The position numbers and the translations under genes were made by a program. Below the pieces are notes generated by a model that worked only from the letters and a program-made list of their open reading frames with translations, had not been told where the DNA came from and made no database searches. From Dromaius novaehollandiae (lineage: Eukaryota > Chordata > Aves > Casuariiformes > Dromaiidae), in the NCBI RefSeq assembly GCF_036370855.1, contig NC_088099.1:89839820-89903819 (forward strand): a DNA stretch of 64,000 nt. Reading direction: 5' to 3'. The first letter of the stretch is position 1. Every line of letters starts with the position of its first letter. Below are positions 37,631-51,019 of this stretch, in pieces.

Positions 37631-37668
37631 TTATATATATACATATATATATATGCCATATATACGAT
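37631..37668. repeat. AT/TATAC microsatellite-like tract
   Basis: An almost pure alternating TA tract with an interspersed C (ATATACATATAT type), probably variable in length. No further function is visible. Confidence 0.8.
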
Positions 37669-38050
37669 CCATAGACCCAAATCTTTGTTTCATACACAAT
37701 ACATGGAGGGTACTTCACACACAGTTGATCACATCTGGTAGTATTGAGTGAGGTTCCTTATAACCTAGTCCGCTGCAAAAACAGAAGACAAGGCTTTCAT
37801 TTTCCCTCTCATGTCTGGCTCCTTACTCTGCAGCTGTCCACACAGGGCTTTCTGCTATGAACTTTTTCTGGAAGGAATTAATTTGAACTGCTTTTTAAAG
37901 AGCATGGAAGGGGGTGATGCCTTCATTTCAATACCCAACAGCCTCCTTTTCTGTGGCAGAAGGATGAATAAAAAATTCCTGCACATGAGTTAGGGGAAAG
38001 ATGAACACCATCTAAGTTACCTTAGTTAGTTATTTATTAGTTAGTTACTA

Positions 38051-38158
38051 ATTATAGACAGATATATAGATATATAAAACTAGTATATATATAGAAAGAG
38101 ATATATATACTAGTTTATACATATAAATATATATATATACACATATAGATATATAAAG
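38051..38158. repeat. AT-rich satellite-like tract with hairpin
   Basis: About 108 bp of GATATATAGATATATA-type sequence. It contains a perfect inverted repeat: 16-bp arms AAACTAGTATATATAT (38077-38092) and its exact complement (38101-38116), around the 8-nt loop AGAAAGAG. Single-stranded DNA or RNA from it would fold into a hairpin. Such tracts mutate quickly. Confidence 0.85.
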
Positions 38159-40410
38159 AAGCTATCTTAGTTAGGCGAGAGTTTAAACCCATTCTTCTTA
38201 TTTGTTATCTGCTTTCTTATCTGCTTCTTATAAGAAATATGCCTGATCACTAATCAATACCTATTCTTTTCTGCAGAATGGGCACTTGTCCTTCGAAATT
38301 CTTTTATTTGTTTAATTCATTGGTTCTAAAGAGCAGAATTCTCACATGAGAGAGGGGAGCCCTGAGTTTCTCGTGAACACATTCCAATTACTATTCAAGT
38401 ATTTTTTCTCATTTATATGTACGACATTTTATAGTCTGGTATATTTTATAGTAAATGCATAAACAGCCCTTCTGTATCTTTCCTCCCAATAGGCAACTGC
38501 CTGATGGTTTGGGCACTTGTACATGTATGCATAATGCTGTGTTTGTATTTTCAAATCAAATTAAATAACTAAATGCTTTTACAGTTTTTTTTTTATATTC
38601 ATCAACCCCCAAACTAGGCTAGCATTTTCTGTCAACAGATTTACACTAGTCTTATGAGAAATTTATTCCTTGAATTCTTAGGAAAACAGCAAAGAGCAAG
38701 ATACAGGAAACAATCTGATACTGAAAATTACTTGTTACTAGAGGGGAACCCCTTAGGATCAAGCAGATTCCAATATATGCATTAGAAAAGATTTGGTTTA
38801 CATGCAGGAGTAATTTTCATTTTCTCTTTTTTTATAAAGGAGAAGTACATCATTGAAACAGCAAGGCCGCAGGCTGTATCTCCAAAAAAAGGAGCATACC
38901 ATCAGATTCCATTGCTCTTGAACACATAGCCAGCACTGCAGGAGAAATAGAGAAGTGAGGAGGCAGAAGAAGGTTACAGCATTTTCTTAAATTTTTTTTC
39001 TTAAGTCAATAGTTTATAACTTCTTCATTAACACACATAAATACCATCCCTTTGCAGTGACATAAAACCTGCACAGAAAGCTTTTAATCCACAATGTAAT
39101 GAATCCCTTGTTGATATAAAATGATCAGAAGACTAAGATGAAAGCTTTAAACTCTACTATAAAACATTGATAATTGTGCTGTAATACTCAATACTGTGAC
39201 CCAAAAAAAGTAGTTTACTCTTCCGAATTCAACTCTAAAGCTTTATAAAAGCTGTATATAATCTTTTGTAAGTCTTCTTGTATCAACAGTTCTAAAACCA
39301 GCAATTATCTGCATAACATTTTGTGTTAAAATTGCCAATAAAACTTGCAATTCGGGCTGCAATGAAGTATTCCATTTAGATTAATTAGCAAATATAATTA
39401 GTTAAATCAATGAGAATTGTTTTAAGCTATCCATAAATGCTTAAGAAACTTGAATTAGTGTTGTCTAGGGCTTTTTCTACATTTTTGATCTGATTCTAAT
39501 CTGTGTAATGTGTCAGTACAATTAGGAAATTCATTAAAATGCATATAACATGAGCTTATGGACAAACTCCAATAAAAGTCTACTATACAATTACTTGATA
39601 ACATTTCAAGCTCTGAACTGCTTAATTAGCTCATTTAATTCATGAAAATACCACATTACTTCAATTGAACACTTAATATTAATTTCTATGCTTTTATGCC
39701 ACTCAGCAGTACACGTGATGAGTTCAGCCGCAGAACCATGAAGCCACAGGAGAAAGAACGAGCTTTTTTGACAGTTCTGAAGTTCAGGGTTTTTTTTATA
39801 TATAATGCCGTAATTTTGTTTATGCTAATTCTAATTAAAAAGCAGAGGCGAGTGGAGGTCTCCCACAGAACTGAACAGTGACTAGAAAGTTTGGTGTCAT
39901 CTGCTTTAGGGTGGATTCAGCTTACTGAGTTTGACTGGTTTTTGAGAAAGACTCTTGAATATGAAAATAACTCTTTATTTCTATACCTGAAGCAGGGCCT
40001 TATGAAAAGTGGCGTCTTGTTTTGTGAACAGATATAAAACTGTTTAATGTTTGTTTTTAAACTTTGCTGTTGTCACTGTGGATACCTTTATGTTTACACT
40101 TCAGGGTGTATTTTCAAAGCGGTGTGTAGGAGCTGAGAAATTACGCGTCTGAATCCCATTATTTGCTAACAGAATTTGAATGCATATATTTGCCCTAAGA
40201 TTTAATTATACTTCTTTGCAAATGTAGATCAATTAGCCAACTTAAAAGCTTGCTCTTTGGGGAAATAACTTTGGGAAATAACAGACAGGTTTCCATTTTC
40301 CTAGAGTGTCATAATTATACTGGAAAGTTTGCTTACCACTTTTTCTTGACTTCCATTTGCATGGTAAAAAATATAGATATTTATAAGGTCTTTTAAATTA
40401 ATGAATACAA
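38159..40410. other. AT-rich non-coding DNA, candidate conserved element at 39200-39720
   Basis: No gene is visible. The portion 39200-39720 is dense in homeodomain-type motifs (TTAATTAG, TAATTAG, CATTTAATT, GCTTAATTAGCTC) and lacks simple repeats or transposon marks, a look shared by many vertebrate conserved non-coding elements. Conservation cannot be judged from one sequence. Confidence 0.35.
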
Positions 40411-42540
40411 AATTATAGAGCAGAGCTGGAAGGGACTTCAGGAGGTCGTTGGTTCATGTCTTTGCTTCAAGACAGAAAGAACCATAACTGTGTGCATCCT
40501 CGTGCATGTTTATATTGCCTGTTCTTAAAGAATTTGTATACTGGAGATTCCACAGTTCCACATTCCTCCAAATCTGGCCTACTTTAGTGCTTCACCATCT
40601 GTATCATTTCAACATATAAGTTAGATTGCTATTTAAATCTATTAATTACCTATTGTCCTAACATCACTAACGTGGAGAACTGACAACTACTTTCCTCTTT
40701 CAACTAGCATTTTACATATTTGAATACACTAAAGTCTTTCTTCAGCCTTCTTTCAGAGAACCTATCCCAAGTCATTCAGTTTTCTCTCCCAAGAAATATC
40801 ATCTAACTTTCTGATTATATTCTTTTTTTTTCCCCTCTGAATTATTTGCAGTATTAATCTAAACCTTTCTTAAAGGGTCCAAATGCTTCCCAAAACAGGT
40901 TACTAGCTCCAGCAAAGGCTTCATATATGATGAACAGGGCAGACGGATTACTTAGCATTTCTTGTGAGCTGTACATTTACACATCCCAGTATGATACACA
41001 ATGTTCTTTACAGCAGCATGGCACTGCTGATTGATGTGTGCCTTATGCTCTATTGAGGATTATCCTCATATTCTTTGATAAAGAATAGCTATCTAACCAA
41101 ATCATGTAGAACTGCTATCTTGTATTCATGCTACCCAAATAGTATTACCCCAAAGTAGAACATTGTACATGTCCTTATTGAACTGAATCATATATTTTTA
41201 AATCATTTTTTCCATGTTGTCAAAAGCACTTTGAATTACAGTCCAAACTTCCAACATGCTTGCAGATTATACTAGGGCAAATTAATAAGCATACTTTCTA
41301 TTCCACCATCCAGGGTACCAACAAAATATCAGCTAGAAATCAAGCTAAGACATTCTGAAAGATTTTACTCAAAACATCCTTCCATTAATAATCTGTCTCA
41401 ATACCAACTTGTGATGAGTTTTGCTATAATGTCAGAACAGTTTCATCTACACCATATCTTTTAAGCTTAATTATGGTAACGTAAAACCGTATTGGGAGTC
41501 TTACAAAGGTCGTCATAGATCGTATCTTTTGATCCTTTACTATACATAAAACTGATTACCTGGCATAAAGAGGAAATAAATTTCTTTGATCCATATTGGC
41601 TGTTACTTCATTAATTTTTACAATCTTGCAAATCGCTCAATTTTTTGTGGCAGTATTTGGAGGAAGAGAAAGGGTTGAATAGAGTGAAAAACTGAACGAA
41701 ATAATTTCCTATCTCTCTTAAAAACATGACTATATTTTCTGTTTTTTAGACTTCAAACACCTCATCCATCTTTCAAACAGCCTCAGAAATAATGACCAAT
41801 AATTATGACATTACTTTAGATGGTACTTAAAGCAATCTAAGGTAAGTATAATCAGGAAAAAGAGATTTGAGAAGATTCTTCTTCTCCAAATATGTTCCAG
41901 CTTATACTTTCCATGTTTGAGAGTAAGAGCTTTTCATTGACATCAGCTATTCATGAAGTTGAGCATTTTAGTGAACACTGATGTAAAAAAAGGCATGTAT
42001 CCCACATTGATTGGCCATTGCCATCCCTGACTTTTTTTTTCTAAGAAAATGTTTTTGCAGAATGATTTCTCCTCACTCTTCCATGTCAATTCCCAATTGT
42101 ATTTTCTCTTCTGCTGTTGTTCCTACCTATATGAGCTACTTTTTTTTATCTTTCCAGGTTATGGTGTGACCTGTTTTCCATAGTCTGTATAGTTCCTTCT
42201 ATGTTTTAGGTCATTTGATCTCTTAATATACTTCTTATTCTTCCTCTGTAATTGGACAGCTTACACTTGTGCCCTTAATAATGTCAGCTGATTCTTCTTA
42301 GCTCCTTTTCCACTAGGATTTGTTTCTCTCAGTGCCCTGAGTTTGTTCAAGTGCACCCTTTTAAAGTCTGTTATTTCTATTCTGCTTTTCCTTTTCCTAG
42401 GGATTATGAACTCTATCACCTCCCAAATACTCAGAAACTTCCTTCCTACTAGTTGACATCAAATCCAGAATACCTTCCCCTCTGACTATTTTCCTTTTTC
42501 TGTATATAAAAATAGCCATTCATACATTCCAGGAACTAAC
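40411..42540 (-). mobile_element. Long, very old CR1 LINE, minus strand
   Basis: On the minus strand this is a diverged CR1 of the old amniote type, about 2.1 kb, with its 3' end at 40411 (AGAGCAGAGCTGGAAGGGAC and TTCAGGAGGTCGTTGG). Landmarks in the expected order with rising coordinates are CAGCATGGCACTGCTGATTG (41014), TGTCCTTATTGAACTGAATC (41169), AAAGCACTTTGAATTACAGTC (41224), AATTAATAAGCATACTTTC (41281), GATCCATATTGGCTGTTACT (41589), TTAAAGTCTGTTATTTCTATTC (42361) and ACATCAAATCCAGAATACC (42457). These correspond to the reverse-transcriptase and C-terminal ORF2 parts and the 3'UTR. It is full of indels and stops and cannot encode protein. The upper end is uncertain. Its age probably exceeds that of the bird radiation. 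Confidence 0.78.
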
Positions 42541-42880
42541 AAGTGTAAACAAAATGATCACTCAGAAACTTACAGACTTACAAATCCATATTTTTTTAAA
42601 ACTGGCATGCTAAGCATAATAATGCTTGAGGCTATTGCATGTTTTCTTATCAGTAATTTTAAATACTGCAGCATGAAAAAGAATTCCTAATTAATAATTT
42701 ATCTAATGAATATGACCCATTTTTTCTGCTTTCAAATTATCTGATATGTTTATATCAAATTACTAAACCTTACTTGTCACTCAGAACTGTTGAGAAATTA
42801 TCATCTCCTTCTTAGTCTGTGAGTTGTTTGAAAGGAGCTCTGCATAAATACGGAGCAAGACCACAGTCCTGGGTGCTTAT
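42541..42880. other. Unassigned AT-rich spacer between two CR1 elements
   Basis: I see no feature here. It may hold further, unrecognisable 5' sequence of the old CR1 that ends near 42540, or unrelated DNA. Confidence 0.5.
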
Positions 42881-43472
42881 TCACAGAATCACAGAATCAC
42901 CAAATAGTTGGGGTTGGAAGGCACCTCTGGAGATCATCGGGTCCAACCTCCCTGCTCAAGCAGGGTCACCTAGAGCACGTTGCCCAGGATATCTCCAAGG
43001 ATGGAGACTCCACAACCGCTCTGGGCAACCTGTTCCACTGTTCTACCACCCTCACAAGTAGAAGAGTTTTTTTCATGCATTTAAAAGGAATTCACTCTGT
43101 TTCGGTTTGTGCCCATTGCCTCTTGTCCTGTCACTGGGCACCACTGAAAAGAGTTTGGCTCCATTTTCTTTTCTGCCCCCCATTAGGTATTTAGGCACAT
43201 TGCTAAGACCCCCCTGAGCCTCCTCTTGTACAGGCTAAACAGTGCTAGCTCTCTCAGCCTTTCCTCAAATGAGAGAGGCTGCAGTCCCTTTATCATCTCA
43301 GTAGCCCTTTGCTGGACTGTCCAGTAGCTCCATCTCTCTCTTGTACTGAGGAGCCCAGAACTGGACCCAGCACTCCAGGTGGAGCCTTGCCAGGGCTGAT
43401 CAGAGGGGAAAGATCACCTCCCTTCACCTCCTGGAGATGCTTTTCCTAATGCAGCTCAGGATGCTGTTGGCT
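42881..43472 (-). mobile_element. CR1 LINE, avian type, 5'-truncated, minus strand
   Basis: The left end TCACAGAATCACAGAATCACC is the complement of the CR1 terminal octamer repeat. It is followed by GTTGGGGTTGGAAGGCACCT, CTGGAGATCATCGGGTCC and AACCTCCCTGCTCAAGCAGG, all hallmark text of avian CR1 3' ends. The complement of the ORF2 C-terminus follows, up to GCAGCTCAGGATGCTGTTGGC near 43470, where similarity stops, so the copy is about 590 bp long. It is less diverged than the other two avian-type CR1 copies here and is probably the youngest CR1 in the window. The 80-codon plus-strand frame at 42819-43061 is antisense to it and meaningless. Confidence 0.95.
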
Positions 43473-45380
43473 TATTCTGCAGATACTACAGCAGCAAAGC
43501 CTTCCTTGATCATCGTTCTTGTGGACATTGTATAGACATCAGTAATGCATATAAAGTAGGCATATAACGGTCCCAGATCAGAATAGTAACATTTTATAAA
43601 CATATCTCTCTAGTGTAAATTACTGCATATTTCAAAGAACAGTCATTTAGGCCTCAAGCCCTTTATCCTGAGGAGGTGATGAAATAACTTAGTCATAAAC
43701 TTCTTGTTTATGTCCAATTACGTAAAGTTTGTGAACTGAGAGCAAGAGCAATACACAGTGTGTGTCTGTAGTATTATACCTTAGTGCCATATATGGTAAA
43801 TACAATAATTTTTGCCTCAGTGGATGATATATAGAAAAAAACAAGAAAATACTGTATTTGAATGAATTTTACATATTCAGTAGTATCATTTATGTAGGTA
43901 TTTTAAATACTTTTTAAAAAACTTGCAAACTATTTATAGATAACACTTTAATATTCTTGAATGATCAAGTTTTTACTTCCTTCATGAACTTTAAAAGAAA
44001 ATACATTTAATAAGAAAAGATTTTTATATTACTTCAGTCAGTACATTTCCTAAAAGCTTTTTTAAAGCTGAAGTTTAAAAAGTTTTTACCTCTAAGGACT
44101 GCTAAGTCTTCAAGTAAACTTTCTTTACCAGTGGTTTTGTGCAATTTAAAGTTCTTGTGTTAAATTCATTTCCATGTGTAACTGAACTAAACATCAGGAG
44201 AACTACTCTAGGAACAAATATGAATCAAGAGGACTTTAGGTCTATTTTGTTTTCACCATCTTTCTTTGCCAGAAATTATGTTTTCAACTCCAGATAGCAA
44301 TACTAAATAATGTTAGTAGTTAATGTAAGAGTAAAACAAGGGTTTATTTCCTTCAGACAAGTCAAATGTCTCCACTACCTGACTTTTCTGGGCAAGGAAT
44401 AGAACATAATTGCTGAGCAAGTGTAGCATAACAGTTTGTCGTGTTTGTTTGTGTTACATGTTATCACCGAGATAAAACCTTGCATTATAGTTTACAGGAT
44501 GCACTTTCTAGACATAATGTTAAGAAAAAGACATCTTACTGAAATTACATTATTTCTTGCAATTTGTCCAAGTCCAGAGCTTACTGCAGAATTCATCAAC
44601 ATGTGTTGTAGACACTGTCTTTCAACCCAGAGAGATGTTTTGGTAGTACTTGAAGCTGGAAAGTGAGTTGGCTACCCTGAAAACAGCTAGATATACTCTG
44701 TTGAAGGCCCTAAAGGCCTGTGAATTATAAAGAAAAATCTACTGATTCTGGAGAACATAAAAATTTTACTTGAATGTGAAACTGGCTTTTTGCTTAATGC
44801 TTATATGCTTCTAGCTCAAAACTGTTACAAATCTTGTTAAAAATCTATTAAAATGTTGCTATAACTAAGTCATCTTCAATCACCAATGTTTGTTTTGTTC
44901 GAAGGTGGCACATTGCTAAGAGGTAAATTTGTTAAATATTGTTGTTGATAGCTCTGTATCATGCATTCTCTTTCATATCAGCATGGTGTCCATCCTCATG
45001 TCAATGCAATATTTTTACCACTGACATCTAAATGAAAATCATGACAGCAGTCTCAGTCTTGGTTGTCGTTCTATGTCATTGGTGTCCAGCTGTGTACAGC
45101 CATGATGTCAATGGTGTTTTCTATGATTTCTAAACATAGGCAAAAGGCTCTTGACTACAGTTCTTCTCTGTAATCCCAAATAGATACATAAGGTTATGTT
45201 CTCATTCCAGTTAATGACCTAACACTGAATCAGGCAATAAGGAACAAGAGACTTCTAAAAACCAGTTCAGCTGAAAACTAAAACATCCAGTAAGTGCATT
45301 CTATGAAATCTAATGCAAGTTTTATTTAAGTGATAAACATGTGAAAAAACATAATATTGCAACTGAAAACTTTGAGCTAG
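43473..45380. other. AT-rich unique non-coding DNA
   Basis: No gene or repeat was recognised. The largest open frame, 76 codons at 44436-44666, has no domain signature. Confidence 0.55.
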
Positions 45381-45441
45381 GTTTAGTCTGATGACTTCCA
45401 GATGTCCCTTCCAACTTCAATTATTCTATCATTCTGTGATT
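45381..45441 (+). mobile_element. CR1 3'-tail fragment, plus strand
   Basis: GTCTGATGACTTCCAGATGTC, then CCTTCCAACTTCAATTATTC and the octamer-like end TATCATTCTGTGATTG, match the CR1 3' end (gatgatctccagaggtcccttccaacctcaa..attctgtgattctgtga). Only about 60 bp remain, so this is an extreme 5' truncation. Confidence 0.8.
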
Positions 45442-48400
45442 GCTCTTGAAAAACTGAATCTGTGAAAGGAATTTTTTTATATATTCTCTACATTAACCCA
45501 GCAAGACAAATCAATAAAATTGAAATGAAATCATTCCATTTGAATAAAACACCAGTAAAAGAAACTTAATTTATTTCTGTCTTTTCAAAATATCAAAATT
45601 CCAATCACAGTTTCTAGGATTGCTTTGTTTCCCTTTATAATTGCTACTTACAGCATTCGCAGAGCATGTGGGAGATTGGTTTCCATCTGAGAAGGGCAGA
45701 ACCCACATACTTGCCCTGCAGGGCAACTTCCCAACCATCAAGCCACAGCATATTCTAATATACATGCTTGTGAAGATGGAGCAGATACCCGGTGGCTGTC
45801 ATTCAGTTTGGTTTTCACAATGTTCTGCTAAATCCAGGCATCCTATCTTTATGTGAATGCCATCATGCTGGAAAGAGCGTCTTTAAATATTTTATACAAA
45901 ATATCTCATGCCCATCAGAGAACTTGGAGGACTCTTCTTCAAATATCTATCATATCTCAATAGAAAAGTGTGGTGCAGTTGTTCAAACACCTCTGCTGAA
46001 TTAAAGAATACTGGAACCAGGATCAACCAGCAATAAGGTTTGGATCCTGAGCATGAAAGATATTATCCTCTGACTATACCCTCAGATCCTGCTGTCAAGT
46101 ATGGCCAGTATGCCTGAAGTACTCACCTGTTCTCTAAGATAAGGAGAGACTGACTGGTCTGAGCACTCACACTGGAGGTGCGGCAACTTGATCTGGTCAT
46201 ATTCCAGTAAATTCGTAGTGAACAGTATCAGTGGGAAAGACAAACTCCCTTCCTGCTTCCAAATGCCTTGAGAGTTTTCTAGGAGTTGGGAGATGCTGGT
46301 TAAAATTTTTGAGAGGGAAGAAAGGAGAAAAACAGATCTCCCACACTTTAGAGTTGTAAATGGAGTACTGGGTCGTGTTTGTTGCTGAAACAACCGAAAT
46401 TACACATTTTTGAGCTAGAAAGAAATCAACACATTTTCACCAAACTCTCTGGAACTAAAACTCATTTGGAGTTATTGCCACACTTTCCCATTGAAGTCTT
46501 ATGTTACACATTTCTTGCTTTTTATAATGTGCATGGAATGATTTCAATGTGAAACACCATTCTCCATCTCCATAATCCATGCCTATGGAGTCTGGCTTTG
46601 TACCAGCTCTGGCTTTGTTTATGTATAGTGATTCAATTAGGTAAACACATTAAATTAACAGTCCTAAATAAGCTTAACATGTTCCATTTGGAATTAAAGC
46701 ATACTTAATCTGTTAATTAATATTAATTATTGAAACAGACTTGAAGTTTAACAAATGTAGTTAGATTTATTTTACACACTCCTTGGCTTTTATCTGGAAT
46801 GTTTTTAAAAAAATTATTGCTATTTATTGTCTGACTTATTTTTAAATCAATAACTTTGATAGGATGCCACTTGAACCATACTCTCTGCCTCTGAGCTAGG
46901 AAATGCTAGGAAATGTTCACAATCCGCCACTGGCTTTATAGGTAACTTGTGACGAGTTGCTGAATGTCACATTTTTTTCCCTCTCTAAAGCAAATGGAAA
47001 CAGTGCCTCTTTATACCTCTATTTCTTCTTCTTCAGTGTATATATGAAAATGCATTCCTACCTTGATAAAGTGGCTTGAGATCCAGTATCTCATTTATTA
47101 TCTCAGCTGAAAATATACTAATGAGTTTCGAGTTGAATGAAACCTCTATGTCTAAATGCAACAGTCTTTTTGCTCACATTAAATTCATTAGTCACTGGAC
47201 TTAACAGAGAGTTGTTGTTTGTCGTTTATAAGAGCAGAGAAATTTAAGGTTAATAATTAATGCTTACTATTTAACACAGAAATATTGAATTATTCAGTCA
47301 TGGTTTTATCAGACAACATATCGTAAAACAAATGAGAAATAGAGCTACATTTTGATTCATTTGATTTCTTGCACTTCTAGTACTTTGAAATACAGCAGTC
47401 TTGCTAGTCAGACTGATATTATTCACTTTCCATAGGTGTATTTGTAATTAATTACTTCCTTGCAGCCAATTTTGTTTGTGAAACATGTATATAAACAAAC
47501 GTTAGCACCGCCACATTTTCTTACATTTTTCTACTTTTATCACAAGTTGTTAAATCGTGTCTTGAGGTGGAACGTTGATGATGTTTTCTTACTGATTCCT
47601 TTTATTTTATTAATAATCATAGAATTCTTACTTTTAAATGCCAAGACCCACTAACTGCACTCCCCCATCCTGATTTGAAATGTAGAATAAAACTAGACAT
47701 ATTAATTATATAATATTTTGGGCAAATGCTGTCAATGGCATCTAGACTATGCTATCTGAAAAGATGATACATGATATATTTGTCTTATAATTTGATCGTG
47801 GGCTCCATCATTTTCAGATCAGTCAGGCTATGATTATTGCTATTGATCTTTAAACCCTACATACAGACAACTATGTTAACTAATGAAAACAAAATTCCAG
47901 AGTTTGGAAATACCATCTCCAAGAGCATGCCAGCTACATGCAAGCATCAAGAAAAGACTTTAAACACTCCCAACTGAAAATACTAGAGAAGATATTTTAA
48001 AGCAATCTTGATAAGCAAGATTCTTAGGTTTTATTATAGACCAACTGCAGTCAGGCCTATAAACTGTTAAGGATGTTGAAAATTCTCCACCAGGAAAACA
48101 AGACTTGCAAAAGCATACTGAGGTGGCATTTCTAAACATTTCCATGAATATACCTTATACTACTATATCATTACATGTCTCTTAAATTTCTCTTATTATT
48201 TAAAGTCTTTGGGGGCTTTTAATGGTTGCAAAATAGGTGATGGAGTACACAGATGTCCTGTGCCTAAGTAGGGGATAGGTCATTCCAGTAATTTCTCCCT
48301 TCTGTTATTTAAAGCTATTTGCTAACTTTTACAAAGATTTTTTTTCCCCCCACTGGAAACCCTATCCTAAGAAGAAGCACACTGTTACAAGACAATTAAA

Positions 48401-51019
48401 TAATTTTTTTTAGTTGCAATATGTCTTGATAAATATTGTTTCATTTTAAGTGTATGTTATATCCTATTTTAAAGATATGAGGCAGAGGTGCTTAGTGGGC
48501 CTTCCATCAAGACTGGTCCCCCAAACCTCAAGATATGTACAGTTGCCATAACTAAACTCTTTCATGTCTTTAATGAATGGTAACTGACTAGAAAGCAGGG
48601 ATTTGTTACTGACTCAGTTGTTCCTGAGAGAGTGTTACTATCATCTAGAGAGATAAAGGTTTTATTCTGGGTGAACATTAAGAAAGCTAATAGTGTAAAC
48701 TCAGCTGTACGTAAGACTGTATCTCCACATTTGACTGTCCTATTATTCTAGGTGCTGTTCATAGTGACTGCTACAGTAGAGTTCCATTTGAAAATTGTGA
48801 TTCCTTGGTGATATTACAATGAAAATAGTTTGTCATAAATAATTAGTAAGAATTATTATTTTTGTAAGAATGATCAGCTCCACTATGACAACTTCTATTC
48901 TGTTTTGCAAAGACTTAAGGTATTGTTATAAGCTGCATGTGCAACTACTACTCATTAAGGAGCTGAACTACAGAACTGAAAAAACAATGAAAGTCTTCTG
49001 ATGAAGCTTCATCATAGCATTGTAATATCAAATCAATAGGTTTCTGATAGCATAAGTTTTAACAAGCATGAATTGCTAAAACATCTATCAGGAATTTCAA
49101 GATACTCTGAGCCCTCCAGTATTCATCACACATGCTCCCGTTTGTTTGCATGTCATCTGTGTGCTTCCTCTAGCTGTATAAAACTAAAACAACACTTTCC
49201 TGCAAGCTGGAGGAGTTGGAAATGTTCAACAAAAACAAAACAAGATAGGAGTGTGGCAAGATGAAGACTGGTGGCCAAGCTGAACAGGTGTTATGATAAA
49301 GGCAAATTCCATATTTTCATCACTGTCAAAGCATATTTCCAGTATTTTGTCTCTGGAGAAATGTATGCTATTGATGGAAAAATGATGCTTTCTATTTTCT
49401 GATTAATGTAATGTCATTCAGTTACTACAGATAGCACTTTCATCTTCAAACAGAAGCGTGGTTTGCAATTTTTGAGTAGCCATGAGCAGGCTATAGTTAC
49501 CAAAGAATGGACCATAAAATTCTCAAAGGTTTAGTTTGGTTTAAATAAGTTTATTCAGGGTTTTTTTGTTGGCCTTTTCAAGACAATGAAGTGATTACAA
49601 AAAGCCGTAGATAAATGTAAAGATTTAAACTTAATTTTTTGATCTATTCAAACTTACCTAAAGCTCCTTAGTTTCTTCATGAAACTTGAAACCTCTTGGG
49701 ATATCACCTTCTAGCAACATTTCTAACATTTTTCCTTGTATTTCCACCTTGAGAAACATCACAGCGTTAGGATGGAAGGAACATAGTCCACAAAGCCAAC
49801 AATAAACCAGCATTCGAAATTTTGAGAGACTCAGTCATTGTGGTACAGGGCTTACTATAGCATTGACTCAAAAGAATGGGAAGCTTTCCATGGCCTTTGC
49901 CTGTTCTGGGCCATTCAAAGTGTTTGTTCTTTAAATTATCAGTCTGCATACTTAAATACTTGGAATAGAAAAAGTGTTATGTGTTTGAAAGCATTTAAAG
50001 GGGATAGGCAGGAACAAAAATATTGTACAGATCATAATTATAGAGTGATATGGAAAAGTGTCAAAAAAACAGATATATTTCAATGCGGAAATCGTTTAAC
50101 AAAGTAGTCAGCCCAAACAGTAATTATGTTCTTCTTTTATATAGTTATATTGTAAACAACTAATGGAGCTAATTGAAAAATTTAGTGAGATTAGGCTTTG
50201 ACCTCAGTTAATGGTAATTGTAAAGCTATTTTTACGCTTTTTTCACTTTGTACAACATTAAGTAAAATTTTTAAGCATATGTACAATAAACTTCCTTCTC
50301 ACCTTCTTAATCTTCCTGAATTTACTGACACCATTCCTTTGTAAGTCTCATTCATATGATTTATTTTTATCACGTGCCTGTGCAAAACCTTACTATTTCC
50401 ATTGCTCCTTTTTGTTTACTTCCTTCCATTGTTTGCTCTATCACACGTTTTGTCATGTAGATTGTGAAAATAATTTAAATAATCTATATTACATAGATAA
50501 TGAAACTATGGTTTGTACACGTTCCAGGTGTTTTGCTTGTTTTACTTAAGACAACTACCAGAATGAGCCAGCCCTGGAGGCACTGAAACACCCCTGCTAG
50601 CACCACAGGACTTGTACGGCTCTGGTTCTCCAGTCTACAGTTCTTGATGGGTGACTGAAGATGACCCACTTCCCTGCAATGTGATGCATTACTACTACCA
50701 GCCGCTAAATAGTAAACAAACTGCTCATTTTTAAGAGTTAGCAGCTGAGATGATGTGCTTCCCTTGCTCAGTAAGCACCTACTTTGTCAAGTCCAGATTC
50801 TTGCAGACAACTCTGTGGCAGATTTAAGGTCTAGAAGGCTGCATAGTCAATGGGGTTAAAAATCTCATTACCGCCTCTACAACAGTGACGAATGCTTTGT
50901 GATTATAAAGAATTCAGCATTATCCATTTCTGGCATACATACATGAATTACATCTCAAAACACATCTAGACAGCAGCAAATTATTAATGTCTTGGTTTTG
51001 ATCTGTGTGTCAGAGATTT
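45442..51019. other. AT-rich non-coding DNA, candidate conserved element at 46600-46850
   Basis: No gene was recognised. The stretch 46600-46850 has closely packed AT-rich motifs (GATTCAATTAGG, TTAATTAATATTAATTA, ATAAGCTTAA) and no repeat marks, which is suggestive of a regulatory conserved element but unproven. The 103-codon minus-strand frame at 46082-46393 has no recognisable domain. Confidence 0.4.
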
